A stretch of 64,000 nt of DNA, taken from the NCBI GenBank assembly GCA_963851025.1, contig CAWKOA010000006.1, forward strand, positions 248,001-312,000, given 5' to 3'. The position numbers and the translations under genes are program-made. The stretch comes from RYN-230 sp963851025 (lineage in GTDB: Bacteria; Actinomycetota; Actinomycetes; Streptosporangiales; Streptosporangiaceae). The notes beneath the pieces were generated by a model. That model had not been told where the DNA came from. It was given only the letters and a program-made list of their open reading frames with translations, and made no database searches. Of the stretch, positions 27,362 to 35,625 are shown in pieces (positions within the stretch are counted from its first letter, which is position 1; each line of letters opens with the position of its first letter).

Positions 27362-27450
27362 TCTGACACCTTAGGCACTCGCAGCGGCCCCGGGCCACCT
27401 GGTTCCCCAGGCTGCCCGCTCGCGCCGGTCAGTCCGTTAGGGAAAAGTGG

Positions 27451-28383
27451 TCAGACCGGCGCGGCGCTCGCGCGGTCGGCGAGCTGGCGGACCTCGCGGG
27501 CGATGTCGGGCCAGAGCGGTGCGGGCAGGTCGTGGCCGACGCCCGGGAAGATCACCAGGCGGGCCCCGGCGATGGCCTTCGCGGTGGCCCGGGCCGCGCC
27601 GACGCGCAGGATCGGGTCCTGGTCGCCGTGCAGGACGAGGACGGGCTTGCGCAGCTCGCGGAGCTTCGGGCCGTGCCAGGGGGCGCCGACCTGGCGGCTC
27701 TGGGCCTTGGTGTCCCGGGGGCCGCTGTCGGCCTCGCGCTCGATCCACTCCCGCGCGGCGTTTTCGTCGAACGGGTAGGCCGGGGAGGCCATCTCGCGGG
27801 CCAGCATGAGCGAGAACTGGATGTCGCCGTCCGGGCCCTCGGGAACCTTGGCCCGGGCCAGCCTGGCCAGCGTGCCGAAGCGCACGAACCGCCCGCCCTT
27901 GATGCCCACCGCGTCGCTGGGCATGCCCATGGCCGACGTGACGCTGAGCACCCGGCCGGGATGGCGGAGCGCGATGCGCTGGGCGATGATCCCGCCGAGC
28001 GAGGCGCCGAAAATATGGGCCCGCTCCCAGCCGAGCGCGTCCAGCACGGCGATCGCGTCGTCGGTCATGTCCTCCGCGGAGTAAGCGCCCCGCTTGCGGG
28101 CCAGCGCGGCGAACGGGTTGCTGCCCCCGGTGTCGGGCATCCGGGTGGACTCCCCCGCGTCCCGCTGGTCGTAGCGGGCGACCGCGAACCCCTGGCCGGC
28201 GAAGGCCTGGGCCAGCCCGGCCGGCCACCAGAACCGGGACACGGCCAGGCCCATGACGAGCAGCAGCGGGTCACCCTGCGAGCCGGCCAGCTGGTCGTAG
28301 GCGATCTCCACCGGGCCGTTGCGGGCGTACTGCGTCGGGGTCCACGTGCTGGCCCACGAGCCGGCTTCGGCTGCTCCATTCAT
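27451..28383 (-). CDS. Alpha/beta hydrolase
   Basis: 310 aa with an alpha/beta hydrolase core. It has an oxyanion-side HG-equivalent MGLAVSRFWWPAG, the nucleophile elbow GASLGG (Ser), an acid in VLHGDQDPI (Asp) and the catalytic His in GVGHDLP. The sequence YDQRDAGEST is typical of esterase/dehalogenase-like members near tetracenomycin- and aclacinomycin-type esterases. Substrate unknown. Divergent from a TetR regulator across a region with a tandem array and an operator-like dyad, so it is probably repressed by that regulator. Confidence 0.9.
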   Translation of the reverse strand: MNGAAEAGSWASTWTPTQYARNGPVEIAYDQLAGSQGDPLLLVMGLAVSRFWWPAGLAQAFAGQGFAVARYDQRDAGESTRMPDTGGSNPFAALARKRGAYSAEDMTDDAIAVLDALGWERAHIFGASLGGIIAQRIALRHPGRVLSVTSAMGMPSDAVGIKGGRFVRFGTLARLARAKVPEGPDGDIQFSLMLAREMASPAYPFDENAAREWIEREADSGPRDTKAQSRQVGAPWHGPKLRELRKPVLVLHGDQDPILRVGAARATAKAIAGARLVIFPGVGHDLPAPLWPDIAREVRQLADRASAAPV

Positions 28384-28405
28384 CTGTGCTCCTGGCTGAT
28401 CCGCC

Positions 28406-28509
28406 GGCCGTGGACTCGGCTGGCCGTGAACTCGGCGGGCCCTGAATTTGGCTGGCCTTGAACTCGGCTGGCCCTGATTTGGGCTGGCCCTGATTGGCTG
28501 GCACTGACC
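28406..28509. repeat. 16-bp degenerate tandem array in a divergent promoter region
   Basis: Five 16-bp units (ggccgtggactcggct, ggccgtgaactcggcg, ggccctgaatttggct, ggccttgaactcggct, ggccctgatttgggct) lie at 28406, 28422, 28438, 28454 and 28470. A 14-bp unit and a partial copy follow. They fill much of the gap between the hydrolase and tetR genes. Four of the five full units contain TGA. Confidence 0.88.
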
Positions 28510-28552
28510 AAAACTGCGATCGATGTTCGCTATAGCAGCAGCCTAACTTACT

Positions 28553-28565
28553 GAATACAGTGTTC
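28553..28565. promoter_or_regulatory. TetR-type operator candidate
   Basis: GAATAC-A-GTGTTC is an odd-centred dyad with 5 of 6 matching arm positions, a few bp before the tetR ATG. The 8-bp palindrome GCTATAGC lies at 28529-28536. The location between divergent genes is typical for TetR autoregulation. Confidence 0.45.
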
Positions 28566-28568
28566 GCA

Positions 28569-29345
28569 ATGAAGGAGGAGCCGAAGGCCGCCAGCCGGGG
28601 CGCGAGCATCTGGACCCGCCCGGAGCGCTCGGCCCGGGGGCCGTCGCCGGAGCACAGCCGGGCGGAGATCGCCGCGGCCGGGATCAGGCTGGCCGACGCC
28701 CGGGGTCTCGGCGCGGTGACCATGCGCTCGGCCGCGGCGGCCATCGGGACCGCCCCCGCCTCCCTCTACCGCTACGTGGCCACCCGGGACGAGCTGGTCG
28801 AGCTCATGGCCGACCAGGTCTACGGCGAGTTTTCCTACGAACCGCCGTCGGGGCAGCCGGTCGCCGACCTGCTCGGGCTGGCCCGGCAGGCCCGGGCCGT
28901 GTACCACCGCCACCCGTGGCTGCTCGACGTGCCGGCCACCGGGAACCTGCCCGGGCCGAACGCGGTCGCGTTCATCGAGCAGGTCCTGGCCGCGCTGGGC
29001 GGGACGGGCCTGACCGGGGCCGAGAAGCTGGAGACCGTGGGGCTGTTCTCCGGCGTCGTGCGGCTGTTCGCGGAGACCGAGCTCGCCTGGCAGCGGGCCG
29101 GGCAGGACGCGGCCCAGTGGCAGGGTTCGCTGGCTGGTTACCTGCTGCAGATCGCCGCGGCCGGCCAGCATCCGTATCTGGCGGCCGCGCTGGCGGGTGA
29201 GCCCGCCGACCCGGCGGACCAGCTGGCCGCTCCGGCGGGCCAGCCTGCCGGCGACGGGGCCGCCGGGCCGGAGTCGCTGTTCAGCCGGGCGATGACCCGC
29301 ATCCTGACCGGCCTGCTCCCGCCTGCCGCGGCCCGGCGCCGCTGA
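28569..29345 (+). CDS. TetR/AcrR-family regulator
   Basis: 258 aa. The HTH is at residues ~35-80: SRAEIAAAGIRLADARGLGAVTMRSAAAAIGTAPASLYRYVATRDEL. A C-terminal ligand-binding helical domain follows (YHRHPWLLDVP, SGVVRLFAETELAWQRAG) and a Pro/Ala/Asp-rich linker near residue 220. ATG 28569 or GTG 28560 could be the start; neither has a clear ribosome-binding site, and the operator candidate overlaps the GTG. Divergent from the alpha/beta hydrolase. Confidence 0.9.
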   Translation: MKEEPKAASRGASIWTRPERSARGPSPEHSRAEIAAAGIRLADARGLGAVTMRSAAAAIGTAPASLYRYVATRDELVELMADQVYGEFSYEPPSGQPVADLLGLARQARAVYHRHPWLLDVPATGNLPGPNAVAFIEQVLAALGGTGLTGAEKLETVGLFSGVVRLFAETELAWQRAGQDAAQWQGSLAGYLLQIAAAGQHPYLAAALAGEPADPADQLAAPAGQPAGDGAAGPESLFSRAMTRILTGLLPPAAARRR

Positions 29346-29360
29346 AGGCCGATGCCCCGG

Positions 29361-30260
29361 TCAGCGGGCGCCCATGATGGCCTGGACCGCGCGGAGCGTG
29401 ACCGGCGCCCCGCCCGGGCCGAGCGTGCGCAGCGTGGGCCCGGCGATGGCGTCGAGCTCGAGTTCCCGGCCGGCCAGCCGGTCCTTGAGCATGGAGGAGC
29501 GCCCCTCCCCCGGCAGGCCCTGGATCTGGGCTTCGACCGCGGCCGGGTCCACGCTCGCGCCGTGCACCGCCGCGGCGGCGCAGGCCTCGCGGGCCAGCGG
29601 GCCGACCCAGTCCGCGAACTTCTCTCGGGCCGCACCGATGGGCTGCTCCGCGGCCGTGGTGAGCAGCGCGTAGGTGGCGAGCATGCACAGCTTCCGCCAC
29701 AGGACCTGCTCCTCCCCCGGCTGGATCGTCACGTCCAGGCCGGGCACGTCAAGGAGGCTGGCGGCGGACTCGGACGCGGCCGGCGCGGGCGGGCCGCCGC
29801 CGGTGGCAGCCGCGGCGGGCGCAGCCGCGAGGGTGACCGCAGCCGAGGGGGTGGCCTGCTCGATGGTGCCGTCGGCGAGCTTGGTCGCCTCGACCACGAT
29901 GGTCCCGGCCACGGTGTCAGCGGGGTAGACCGCACGCAAGTACGGCACGTGATCGACGCCGTTGAGGAAGGGAACCACGGTGGCGCCGGCCGTGAAGGCC
30001 GCGGGCACGCGGGTGGTGGCGTCGATCAGCTGGGTGGCCTTGACCGTGACGATCAGGAACTCGACGGGGTGGGTCAGGTACGGCCGGGAGGCCGGCCGGG
30101 TCGTGACGGCGGCCGTGCCGGGCGCGGTCAGGGTCAGGCCGGCCACGGTGACGCCGCCGGGGTGCCGGCCGATCAGGGTGACGTCGTGCCCGGCCTGCCC
30201 GAGCCGGACGGCGAGCAGGCCGCCGACGGCGCCGGGACCGAGAATCGCGACCGTGGTCAT
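29361..30260 (-). CDS. 2-dehydropantoate 2-reductase (ApbA/PanE family)
   Basis: 299 aa. The N-terminal Rossmann motif is VAILGPGAVGGLLAVRLGQAGH. FLIVTVKATQL, VVPFLNGVDH (conserved Asn of the ketopantoate site) and VVEATKLADGTIEQ follow. The C-terminal helical domain has the catalytic-Lys region WRKLCMLATYALLT and a substrate-binding stretch. It reduces ketopantoate to pantoate with NADPH, or a related 2-keto acid. ATG 30260 has GGGAGG upstream. Whether it is the main PanE is not decidable; actinomycetes carry paralogues. Confidence 0.88.
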   Translation of the reverse strand: MTTVAILGPGAVGGLLAVRLGQAGHDVTLIGRHPGGVTVAGLTLTAPGTAAVTTRPASRPYLTHPVEFLIVTVKATQLIDATTRVPAAFTAGATVVPFLNGVDHVPYLRAVYPADTVAGTIVVEATKLADGTIEQATPSAAVTLAAAPAAAATGGGPPAPAASESAASLLDVPGLDVTIQPGEEQVLWRKLCMLATYALLTTAAEQPIGAAREKFADWVGPLAREACAAAAVHGASVDPAAVEAQIQGLPGEGRSSMLKDRLAGRELELDAIAGPTLRTLGPGGAPVTLRAVQAIMGAR

Positions 30261-30295
30261 GCTGCCTCCCAGCCGCTGCCCTGCGGCGCTGGCCT

Positions 30296-30339
30296 CTGCC
30301 GTTCAGCCGGCACTGCCGTTTAGCCTGGACTGCCCTTCA
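30296..30339. repeat. 17-bp tandem repeat upstream of the PanE-like gene
   Basis: ctgccgttcagccggca (30296-30312) is followed by ctgccgtttagcctgga (30313-30329) and a third partial copy ctgcccttca. Same style as the other short tandem arrays in the window. Confidence 0.7.
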
Positions 30340-30436
30340 CTCAACACTTAGTTCAGTCAATGAACCACTATCCAGGCTATCGGTTCATCCGGCGAAGCGG
30401 CAAGGGCCCGGGCGCTGGGCGGGAGCCCTCAGCAGG

Positions 30437-31396
30437 TCAGGGGGCGGCTTCGAAGGCCCGCGCCGCCGGGGTGGCGGAGGGGCCACTGCGGAACAGGCCC
30501 GTGTTGCCGTAGCGCGCGTCCACCGGCAGCGCGAACCAGGCGTAACGCTGCACGTAGGGCAGGCCCTGCAGCATCGTCGTGGCGGCGGTGAGGAAGGTGG
30601 CCTGCTGGCCGTCCGTGGGCCAGCTGCCCGAACCCCAGTCGGCCAGCGCGAACTCGGTGAGCCAGATCGGCAGGTGATAGCGGTCGTGGATGGCCTGAAG
30701 GTAGCTCCGCAACTGGGCGACGGCCGTGGCGGCCCCGAAGTCGGCGCCGTACCAGTGCACGGCGATGAAGTTGACCCGGTAGCCGCGCGCGTCCGCACCC
30801 TTCATGAACTGGTCCAGCCACCCGCCTGGGGTGGCGGCGCCGGACGCGACCGCGGGACTGCCCAGGGTCATCCCGGTGGCCATCAGCCGCGGCCACAGGC
30901 TGAGCGCCTCGGACACGGACATGTCCGACTGGCTCTTGTTGTCCGGCTCGTTGAAGCCGAGCAGCACGGCGCCGTCCTGCTGGGCCTGGCTGAGCGAGGC
31001 CGGGCCGGTCATGGTCCGGCCCCAGATCATCGGGACGAACTGGACGCCGGGCGGGGTGGTGATGCCCGAGTGCGCGGGCGACCAGGTGTAGTACCAGGAC
31101 GCCCCGGAATCGGCGAGAGCCTGGCTGACACCGTGGAAGACCCAGGCCCCGACGCCTTTCCTGACATCGGCGGCGGCAGCGATGGGGCTCAGGCTACCGC
31201 TGCCCCCGGCCGCCCGGCGGGCCGCCGCCGGCCCCCCGGACGCCTGGAACGGGGGTACGGCCCCGAGGGCGCCGAGCACGACGATGAGCACGATGACGGT
31301 GGCGAGCAGGGCGTCCCCCGGCCAGGAGACCAAGGCCGGGGTGGACGGCCAGACCCACGGCAGCGAGGGGGCGGCCGGTTTCCGGGCGGTTCCCAT
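30437..31396 (-). CDS. Membrane-anchored GH128 (Asl1-like) glycoside hydrolase
   Basis: About 319 aa. An N-terminal signal-anchor (ALLATVIVLIVVLGALGAV, ~residues 30-50) precedes a GH128 barrel: GVGAWVFHG, WYYTWSPA, FVPMIWGRTM, LLGFNEPDNKSQSDMS (acid/base Glu), INFIAVHWYG-like VNFIAVHWYG and IWLTEFALADWG (nucleophile Glu). The family contains endo-beta-1,3-glucanases. It is probably extracellular, acting on beta-glucan. ATG 31396 with GTGAGG upstream is preferred to GTG 31408. Confidence 0.88.
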   Translation of the reverse strand: MGTARKPAAPSLPWVWPSTPALVSWPGDALLATVIVLIVVLGALGAVPPFQASGGPAAARRAAGGSGSLSPIAAAADVRKGVGAWVFHGVSQALADSGASWYYTWSPAHSGITTPPGVQFVPMIWGRTMTGPASLSQAQQDGAVLLGFNEPDNKSQSDMSVSEALSLWPRLMATGMTLGSPAVASGAATPGGWLDQFMKGADARGYRVNFIAVHWYGADFGAATAVAQLRSYLQAIHDRYHLPIWLTEFALADWGSGSWPTDGQQATFLTAATTMLQGLPYVQRYAWFALPVDARYGNTGLFRSGPSATPAARAFEAAP

Positions 31397-31496
31397 GGCG
31401 TGCCTCACGATCGTGGGAGTCGGTCACCGCAGCCAGAGGACGGCGCCGTTCTCGCCGCTGGGTTGTGTCCGGGCCCATGCCCAGCCCGGCTCCCAT

Positions 31497-33191
31497 CTAA
31501 CTATCAGGAATGGCCGTCCGGGTTAGTGGTCTGGGCCGGCGCGGCCCGCGCCGGCGTGGCCTGGGCCGGCATGCTCTGGGCCGGCCTGGCCTGGGCCGGC
31601 GATGCTCTGGGCCGGCGGGGCCCGTGCTGGCGTGGTCTGTGTTAGCACGGTCCGGGCCGGGCGGGAGCGGGTGGGCTTCGGGCGGGAGCGGGCGGGCCCG
31701 CAGCCGGGCGGAGTAGATCGAGTACCCGTTGACGTGCCGGGCCACCACGGTGGCGGAGACCGTGGCCAGGACCAGCGGGATCATGATCGCGAAGCCCCCG
31801 TGGGTGAGTTCCATGATCAGCGCCAGGCCGGCCAGCGGCGCCTGCATGGCCGCCCCCAGCATGGCCGCCGCGCCGACCAGCGCGTACGCGCCCGCCGGGG
31901 AGCCCGGCCAGGCCAGGCTCCACGCGAGGCCGGCTGCACCGCCCAGCACCGCCCCGGTGCTCAGCGTCGGCGTGAACAGCCCCCCGGACGCGCCGCTGCC
32001 CAGGCACAGCGCCGTGACCAGCGGTTTGAGCGCGAACAGGGCCAGCAGCAGGACGAGGCCGCCCGACCCCAGGAACGCGTCGTGGGCCATGTCCTGGCCG
32101 TTGCCGAACAACTGCGGGTAGGCGAACCCGATGAGGGCCAGGATCCCGAACGCCGCCACCGGGGCGACGAGCGCGAGCCGGCCGCTGACCTGGTGATGGG
32201 AGACCCAGCCGATCAGGCGGATGTAGCCGGAGGCGATTACCCCGATCAGCGGGCCGGCCAGCAGCGCCCAGGCCAGCAACGGCAGCGTGGCGTGATATCC
32301 CGGGACGTCCATGTAGGTGGCCCGGCTGGGCAGGTACAGCCAGGCGGTCACGGTGGCGATCCCGGAGCAGGCCAGCGCGGGCAGGACGACCGGGAGGCTG
32401 ATGCTGCCCATCATGACCTCGGCGGTGAACAGGGCGCCGCCCAGCGGCACGTTGTACACCGCGGCCAGTCCCGCTCCCCCGCCGCAGGCCATCAGCAGCC
32501 GGCGCTGGGCCGGGGTCAGCCGGGCCCACCCGGCCAGGATGCCCGCGGAGGCCCCGCCCATCAGCTTCGGCGCGTTCTCCCGGCCGATCGACGCGCCCAT
32601 CCCGATGACGATCTCGGAGATGAGCGACGTGCCGAGCGACCGGCGGAACGACAGCCGGGCCCCGTCGCCCCACACCACGTCGTCGAGTTCGGACTTCTCC
32701 CCGTGGGTGTAGCGGCGCAGCAGGAACCAGGCGATCCCGCCGAACGCCCCGGCGGTCAGCAGCACGGCCAGGCGGCGGGGGTCGGAGGCATGCCCGGCCG
32801 CGGATTCCAGCGTCCCGCTGTGGTAGCCGAACGCCAGGTGCTGGACGGTGAACAGGATCAGCATCATGAGATCCCCGAACAGCCCGGCGGCCACGCCGGT
32901 CAGCGCGACCATGGCCCAGAAGCGGGGGTTAAGCGCGGCCTCGCCGTCGCCGGTGGCGTTCGGCTGCTCGGTGGCGCCGCGCCCGGACGGGAGCCGGTAG
33001 CTGATCAGCGGGGGCGGGACACGGACCCGGGCGGCCCGGGGTGACCGGCCAGCCTGAGGCGAGCGGCCGGCCTGAGGCGAGCGGCCGTCTAGAGGTGGGC
33101 GGCCGGACCGGGGCGGCCGGCGGGCCGGTGCGGAGGAAGCACGGGAAGCAGGGGACGAGGGCCCGGCCGGGGACGCGGGTTCGCTGGCCAT
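31497..33191 (-). CDS. ClC-family chloride channel/antiporter with repeat-derived tails
   Basis: 564 aa. ClC core at residues ~75-500 with many hydrophobic segments. Selectivity motifs are GMGASIGRENAPK (GRExP-like, gating Glu retained, Gly/Pro partly changed) and GSGASGGLFTPTL (GxFxP). No CBS domains follow. The N-terminal ~65 residues are Pro/Ser/Arg with RSPQAG repeats, and the last ~50 are Arg/Pro-rich; both are encoded by tandem arrays (33046-33099, 31519-31665). ATG 33191. It probably moves chloride, possibly in exchange for protons. Confidence 0.9.
   Translation of the reverse strand: MASEPASPAGPSSPASRASSAPARRPPRSGRPPLDGRSPQAGRSPQAGRSPRAARVRVPPPLISYRLPSGRGATEQPNATGDGEAALNPRFWAMVALTGVAAGLFGDLMMLILFTVQHLAFGYHSGTLESAAGHASDPRRLAVLLTAGAFGGIAWFLLRRYTHGEKSELDDVVWGDGARLSFRRSLGTSLISEIVIGMGASIGRENAPKLMGGASAGILAGWARLTPAQRRLLMACGGGAGLAAVYNVPLGGALFTAEVMMGSISLPVVLPALACSGIATVTAWLYLPSRATYMDVPGYHATLPLLAWALLAGPLIGVIASGYIRLIGWVSHHQVSGRLALVAPVAAFGILALIGFAYPQLFGNGQDMAHDAFLGSGGLVLLLALFALKPLVTALCLGSGASGGLFTPTLSTGAVLGGAAGLAWSLAWPGSPAGAYALVGAAAMLGAAMQAPLAGLALIMELTHGGFAIMIPLVLATVSATVVARHVNGYSIYSARLRARPLPPEAHPLPPGPDRANTDHASTGPAGPEHRRPRPGRPRACRPRPRRRGPRRPRPLTRTAIPDS
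31519..31665. repeat. 15-bp degenerate tandem array encoding the ClC C terminus
   Basis: About nine units of 15 bp (gggccggcatgctct, gggccggcctggcct, a 16-bp gggccggcgatgctct, gggccggcggggccc, gtgctggcgtggtct and more divergent copies). Read on the minus strand they give 5-residue Arg/Pro-rich repeats (PRPGR, PRACR, PRPRR, RGPRR). The 16-bp unit shifts register within the array. Confidence 0.85.
33046..33099. repeat. 18-bp x3 tandem array encoding the ClC N terminus
   Basis: cggccagcctgaggcgag, cggccggcctgaggcgag and cggccgtctagaggtggg lie at 33046, 33064 and 33082. They encode the hexapeptide repeat RSPQAG and a variant in the ClC N-terminal tail. Confidence 0.85.
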
Positions 33192-33254
33192 CAGAAGAAC
33201 GCTTCCTGCGGGACTTTGGGGGGCGCCCGCCAGCAGCTCGCCGGCGAGCTAATA

Positions 33255-33271
33255 ACTTCTGGAACAGAAGT
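33255..33271. promoter_or_regulatory. Perfect inverted repeat upstream of the ClC gene
   Basis: ACTTCTG-GAA-CAGAAGT sits in an AT-rich patch 64 bp upstream of the ClC ATG (minus strand), within a 260-bp gap. It looks like an operator. The rest of the gap (33280-33451) is G/C-rich with repeated cctggcggcggg-like units and no gene. Confidence 0.5.
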
Positions 33272-33451
33272 ATATCGGAAGCCGGGAGGCCAGCCTGGTG
33301 ACAGCCACCCCGCCCTGGCCCGCGGCGGGACAGCGGCCTGGCGGAAGGACCGCGGGGGCTGGTGGAGGGGGATCCGGCCTGGTGGCGGGACCGCTCCCTT
33401 GGCCGCGGGACCGTGGGCCTGGCGGCGGGCCCCGCTCGCCCGGCGGCGGGG

Positions 33452-34480
33452 TCAGAGGCCAGAGGCTAGGCGGGCGAGGATGCGGCCGGCGGGCTCAGCC
33501 GTGGCGTGCCGGTAGGCCGTCCCGGCCCACAGGTGCAGCCGCTCGACGTCGCCGGCCGCCGCGGCGGCCCGGCGCAGCGGGCTGGTCAGGTGATGGATGG
33601 CCGGGTACCCCGCGGGCGCGATGGCGTCGTAGCGGTCGGTGAACACGTTGCGGAGGCCGCGGGCCGGCCTGCCGGTGAAGGCCCGGGTGACGATCGTGTC
33701 GCGGGGCGGGCCGGCCAGCGCGGCCTGGTGGGCCGGGGAAGCGCCGCTCTCGTCGGCCCGGAGCAGCACGGTGCCGGCGACCACGGCGGCCGCCCCCGCC
33801 CGGCAGGCCTCGGCGACATCGCCGGGCTCGCCGAGCCCTCCCGCCGCCAGCAGCGGCACCGTGGTCTCGGCGCGGACCTGGGCGATCAGCGTGGCCAGCG
33901 GGACCGGCGGCGGGAGGCGCTCCGGGGTGAGCGTGCCGGAGTGCGCGCCCGCCGCCGAGGCCTGCACGACCAGCAGATCGGCCCGGGCCTCGGCGGCGGC
34001 GCGGGCCTCCTCCGCCGACGTCACGGTCAGCGCGACCAGTGACCCGGCCCGGCGGAGGGCCGCGATCACGGCCGGCTCCGGGATGCCGAACGTAAAGCTG
34101 ACCAGCGGGACGGGGTCCGCGGTCAGCAGCGCGACCTTCTCGGCCCAGTGATCGTCGTCCTCGGCCGGGTCGTCGCCGGCCAGGTCCAGGCCGTAGCGAT
34201 CCGCCTCGGGCTGGATGGCCCGGGCGTAACGGCGGTACGCACCCGGGTCGGCAGGCACCGGGTTGGGGGCGAACAGGTTGACGCCGAAGGGCAGGCCGGC
34301 CGAGCGCACCTCGGCGATCTGCCCGGCCAGGGCCTGCGGTGTCTTGTACCCGGCGGCCAGGAAGCCGAGGCCGCCGGCCCGGGCGGCCGCGGTGACCAGG
34401 GCTGGCGTGGATGCGCCGCCGGCCATCGGCGCCGCGATCACCGGCATGTCCAGGCCGAGTCCGGCCAGCGGGGTGCTCAT
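33452..34480 (-). CDS. Nitronate monooxygenase (2-nitropropane dioxygenase family)
   Basis: 342 aa. FMN TIM barrel: PVIAAPMAGGASTPALVTAA, LGFLAAGYKTP, GVNLFAPNP, VSFTFGIPE, DLLVVQASAAGAHSG (catalytic-His region), VPLLAAGGLGEPGDV and AAAVVAGTVLLRADESGA for phosphate binding. It oxidises alkyl nitronates such as propionate-3-nitronate to aldehyde and nitrite. ATG 34480 begins MSTPLAGLGLD; the longer frame upstream is rejected because it crosses the G/C repeat. Monocistronic. Confidence 0.92.
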   Translation of the reverse strand: MSTPLAGLGLDMPVIAAPMAGGASTPALVTAAARAGGLGFLAAGYKTPQALAGQIAEVRSAGLPFGVNLFAPNPVPADPGAYRRYARAIQPEADRYGLDLAGDDPAEDDDHWAEKVALLTADPVPLVSFTFGIPEPAVIAALRRAGSLVALTVTSAEEARAAAEARADLLVVQASAAGAHSGTLTPERLPPPVPLATLIAQVRAETTVPLLAAGGLGEPGDVAEACRAGAAAVVAGTVLLRADESGASPAHQAALAGPPRDTIVTRAFTGRPARGLRNVFTDRYDAIAPAGYPAIHHLTSPLRRAAAAAGDVERLHLWAGTAYRHATAEPAGRILARLASGL

Positions 34481-34512
34481 GCCACCAGTTGTAGCGCGCC
34501 CGCCCCCGGGCG

Positions 34513-34567
34513 GGAGTACCTGGCCCGGCCGCCCGGCCGGGGAGCACCTGGCCCGGCCGCCCGGCCG
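34513..34567. repeat. 27-bp near-perfect direct repeat in a 345-bp intergenic gap
   Basis: ggagtacctggcccggccgc... (34513-34539) recurs at 34541-34567 with one mismatch. Apart from this, the gap 34481-34825 holds a possible short coding region (34683-34829) and a weak -10-like TAGCAT at 34615-34620. Confidence 0.7.
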
Positions 34568-34682
34568 CCTGCGGGCCGGGCGGGTCATGCCCCTGATCAT
34601 GGCGGGGCCTGGGCTAGCATCATCAGGGGCGGGCGGGCACCAGCACGATCCATTCCAGCCACCGTGTCGTCTCGGAGGGTTC

Positions 34683-34829
34683 ATGGCCCGGGACCAGGCC
34701 ACCGGCGCCGCCTTCATGTTCAGCGGCCATCGGGGCGGCCGGGTTTGCGCCGCATCGCAGGCGTCAGACCGCAGCCTGACCAGGACACGATCCGCCGCCA
34801 GGCGAGCCGGAGGTGATCGGGGCCGGTGA
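34683..34829 (+). CDS. Possible 48-aa leader peptide or small protein
   Basis: ATG 34683 is preceded by TCGGAGGGTTC, a strong Shine-Dalgarno. The frame ends with a TGA that overlaps the GTG start of the VIT1-like gene (GTGA). The peptide starts MARDQATGAAFMFSGHRGG and is basic; it resembles nothing I know. The coupling geometry suggests translational control of the transporter gene, but codon bias is only moderate, so this may be chance. Confidence 0.35.
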   Translation: MARDQATGAAFMFSGHRGGRVCAASQASDRSLTRTRSAARRAGGDRGR

Positions 34830-35575
34830 CAGACGAGGAGATACGCGATCCGTCCTCGGCGACGGGGAGTGCGGCGCTGCGCGCGGGCTGGTCACACGGG
34901 CACCGCGACGTGTCCGGCGGCTGGCTCCGGCCGACCGTGTTCGGCGCGGTGGACGGGCTGGTCACCAACGCCTCCCTGATCGCCGGGCTGGGCGGGGGCC
35001 GGGCGTCCGCGCACACGATCGTGCTGACCGGGGTGGCCGCGCTGGTGGCGGGGGCGTTCTCGATGGGCACCGGGGAGTACATCTCGGTCACCAACCAGAA
35101 CGAGCTGGTGCACGCCGAGGTGGCGCTGGAAAAGAAGATGCTCGCCATGTTCCCCGTGGCCGAGCAGGAAGAGCTGGCCGGTTACTTCCGCGAGTACGGC
35201 GCCGACCCGGAGACCGCGGCCCGGATGGCCGCCGCGGTCTCCAAGGACCCGGGTACGGCGCTGCGGGTGCACACCCGGGAGGAGCTCGGCATCGACCCCA
35301 GCGAGCTGCCCTCCCCCGTCCTGGCCGGCTCCGCGTCCCTGCTCTCGTTCTCGTTCGGCGCGCTGGTGCCGCTGCTGCCCTACCTGCTCGGCCTGCCCAG
35401 CCTGGCCGCCACCCTGGTGATCACGGCGGTGGCGCTGGTCACCGGCGGGATGGTCGTGGGCCGGCTCACCGGGCGCCCGGTGCTGCACTCGGGCATCCGC
35501 CAGCTCCTGCTAGGCGCGATGGCCATCGCGGTGACGTACGGCATCGGCAGCCTGATCGGCGGCGGGCCCACCTGA
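34826..35575 (+). CDS. VIT1/CCC1-family metal transporter
   Basis: 249 aa. Family pattern: FGAVDGLVTNASLIAGL, VLTGVAALVAGAFSMGTGEYISV, ALEKKMLAMFPVAEQEELAGYF (cytoplasmic metal-binding helices, Glu-rich), then three C-terminal membrane segments with SFSFGALVPLLPYLL and a final LLGAMAIAVTYGIGSLIGGG. It transports Fe2+ or Mn2+. GTG start, coupled to a possible upstream small reading frame. Confidence 0.92.
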   Translation: MTDEEIRDPSSATGSAALRAGWSHGHRDVSGGWLRPTVFGAVDGLVTNASLIAGLGGGRASAHTIVLTGVAALVAGAFSMGTGEYISVTNQNELVHAEVALEKKMLAMFPVAEQEELAGYFREYGADPETAARMAAAVSKDPGTALRVHTREELGIDPSELPSPVLAGSASLLSFSFGALVPLLPYLLGLPSLAATLVITAVALVTGGMVVGRLTGRPVLHSGIRQLLLGAMAIAVTYGIGSLIGGGPT

Positions 35576-35625
35576 CCCGGCCGGCCACCGCCTCTCCGGC
35601 GACCGCGGCCACGTAAGTTTGGGGC

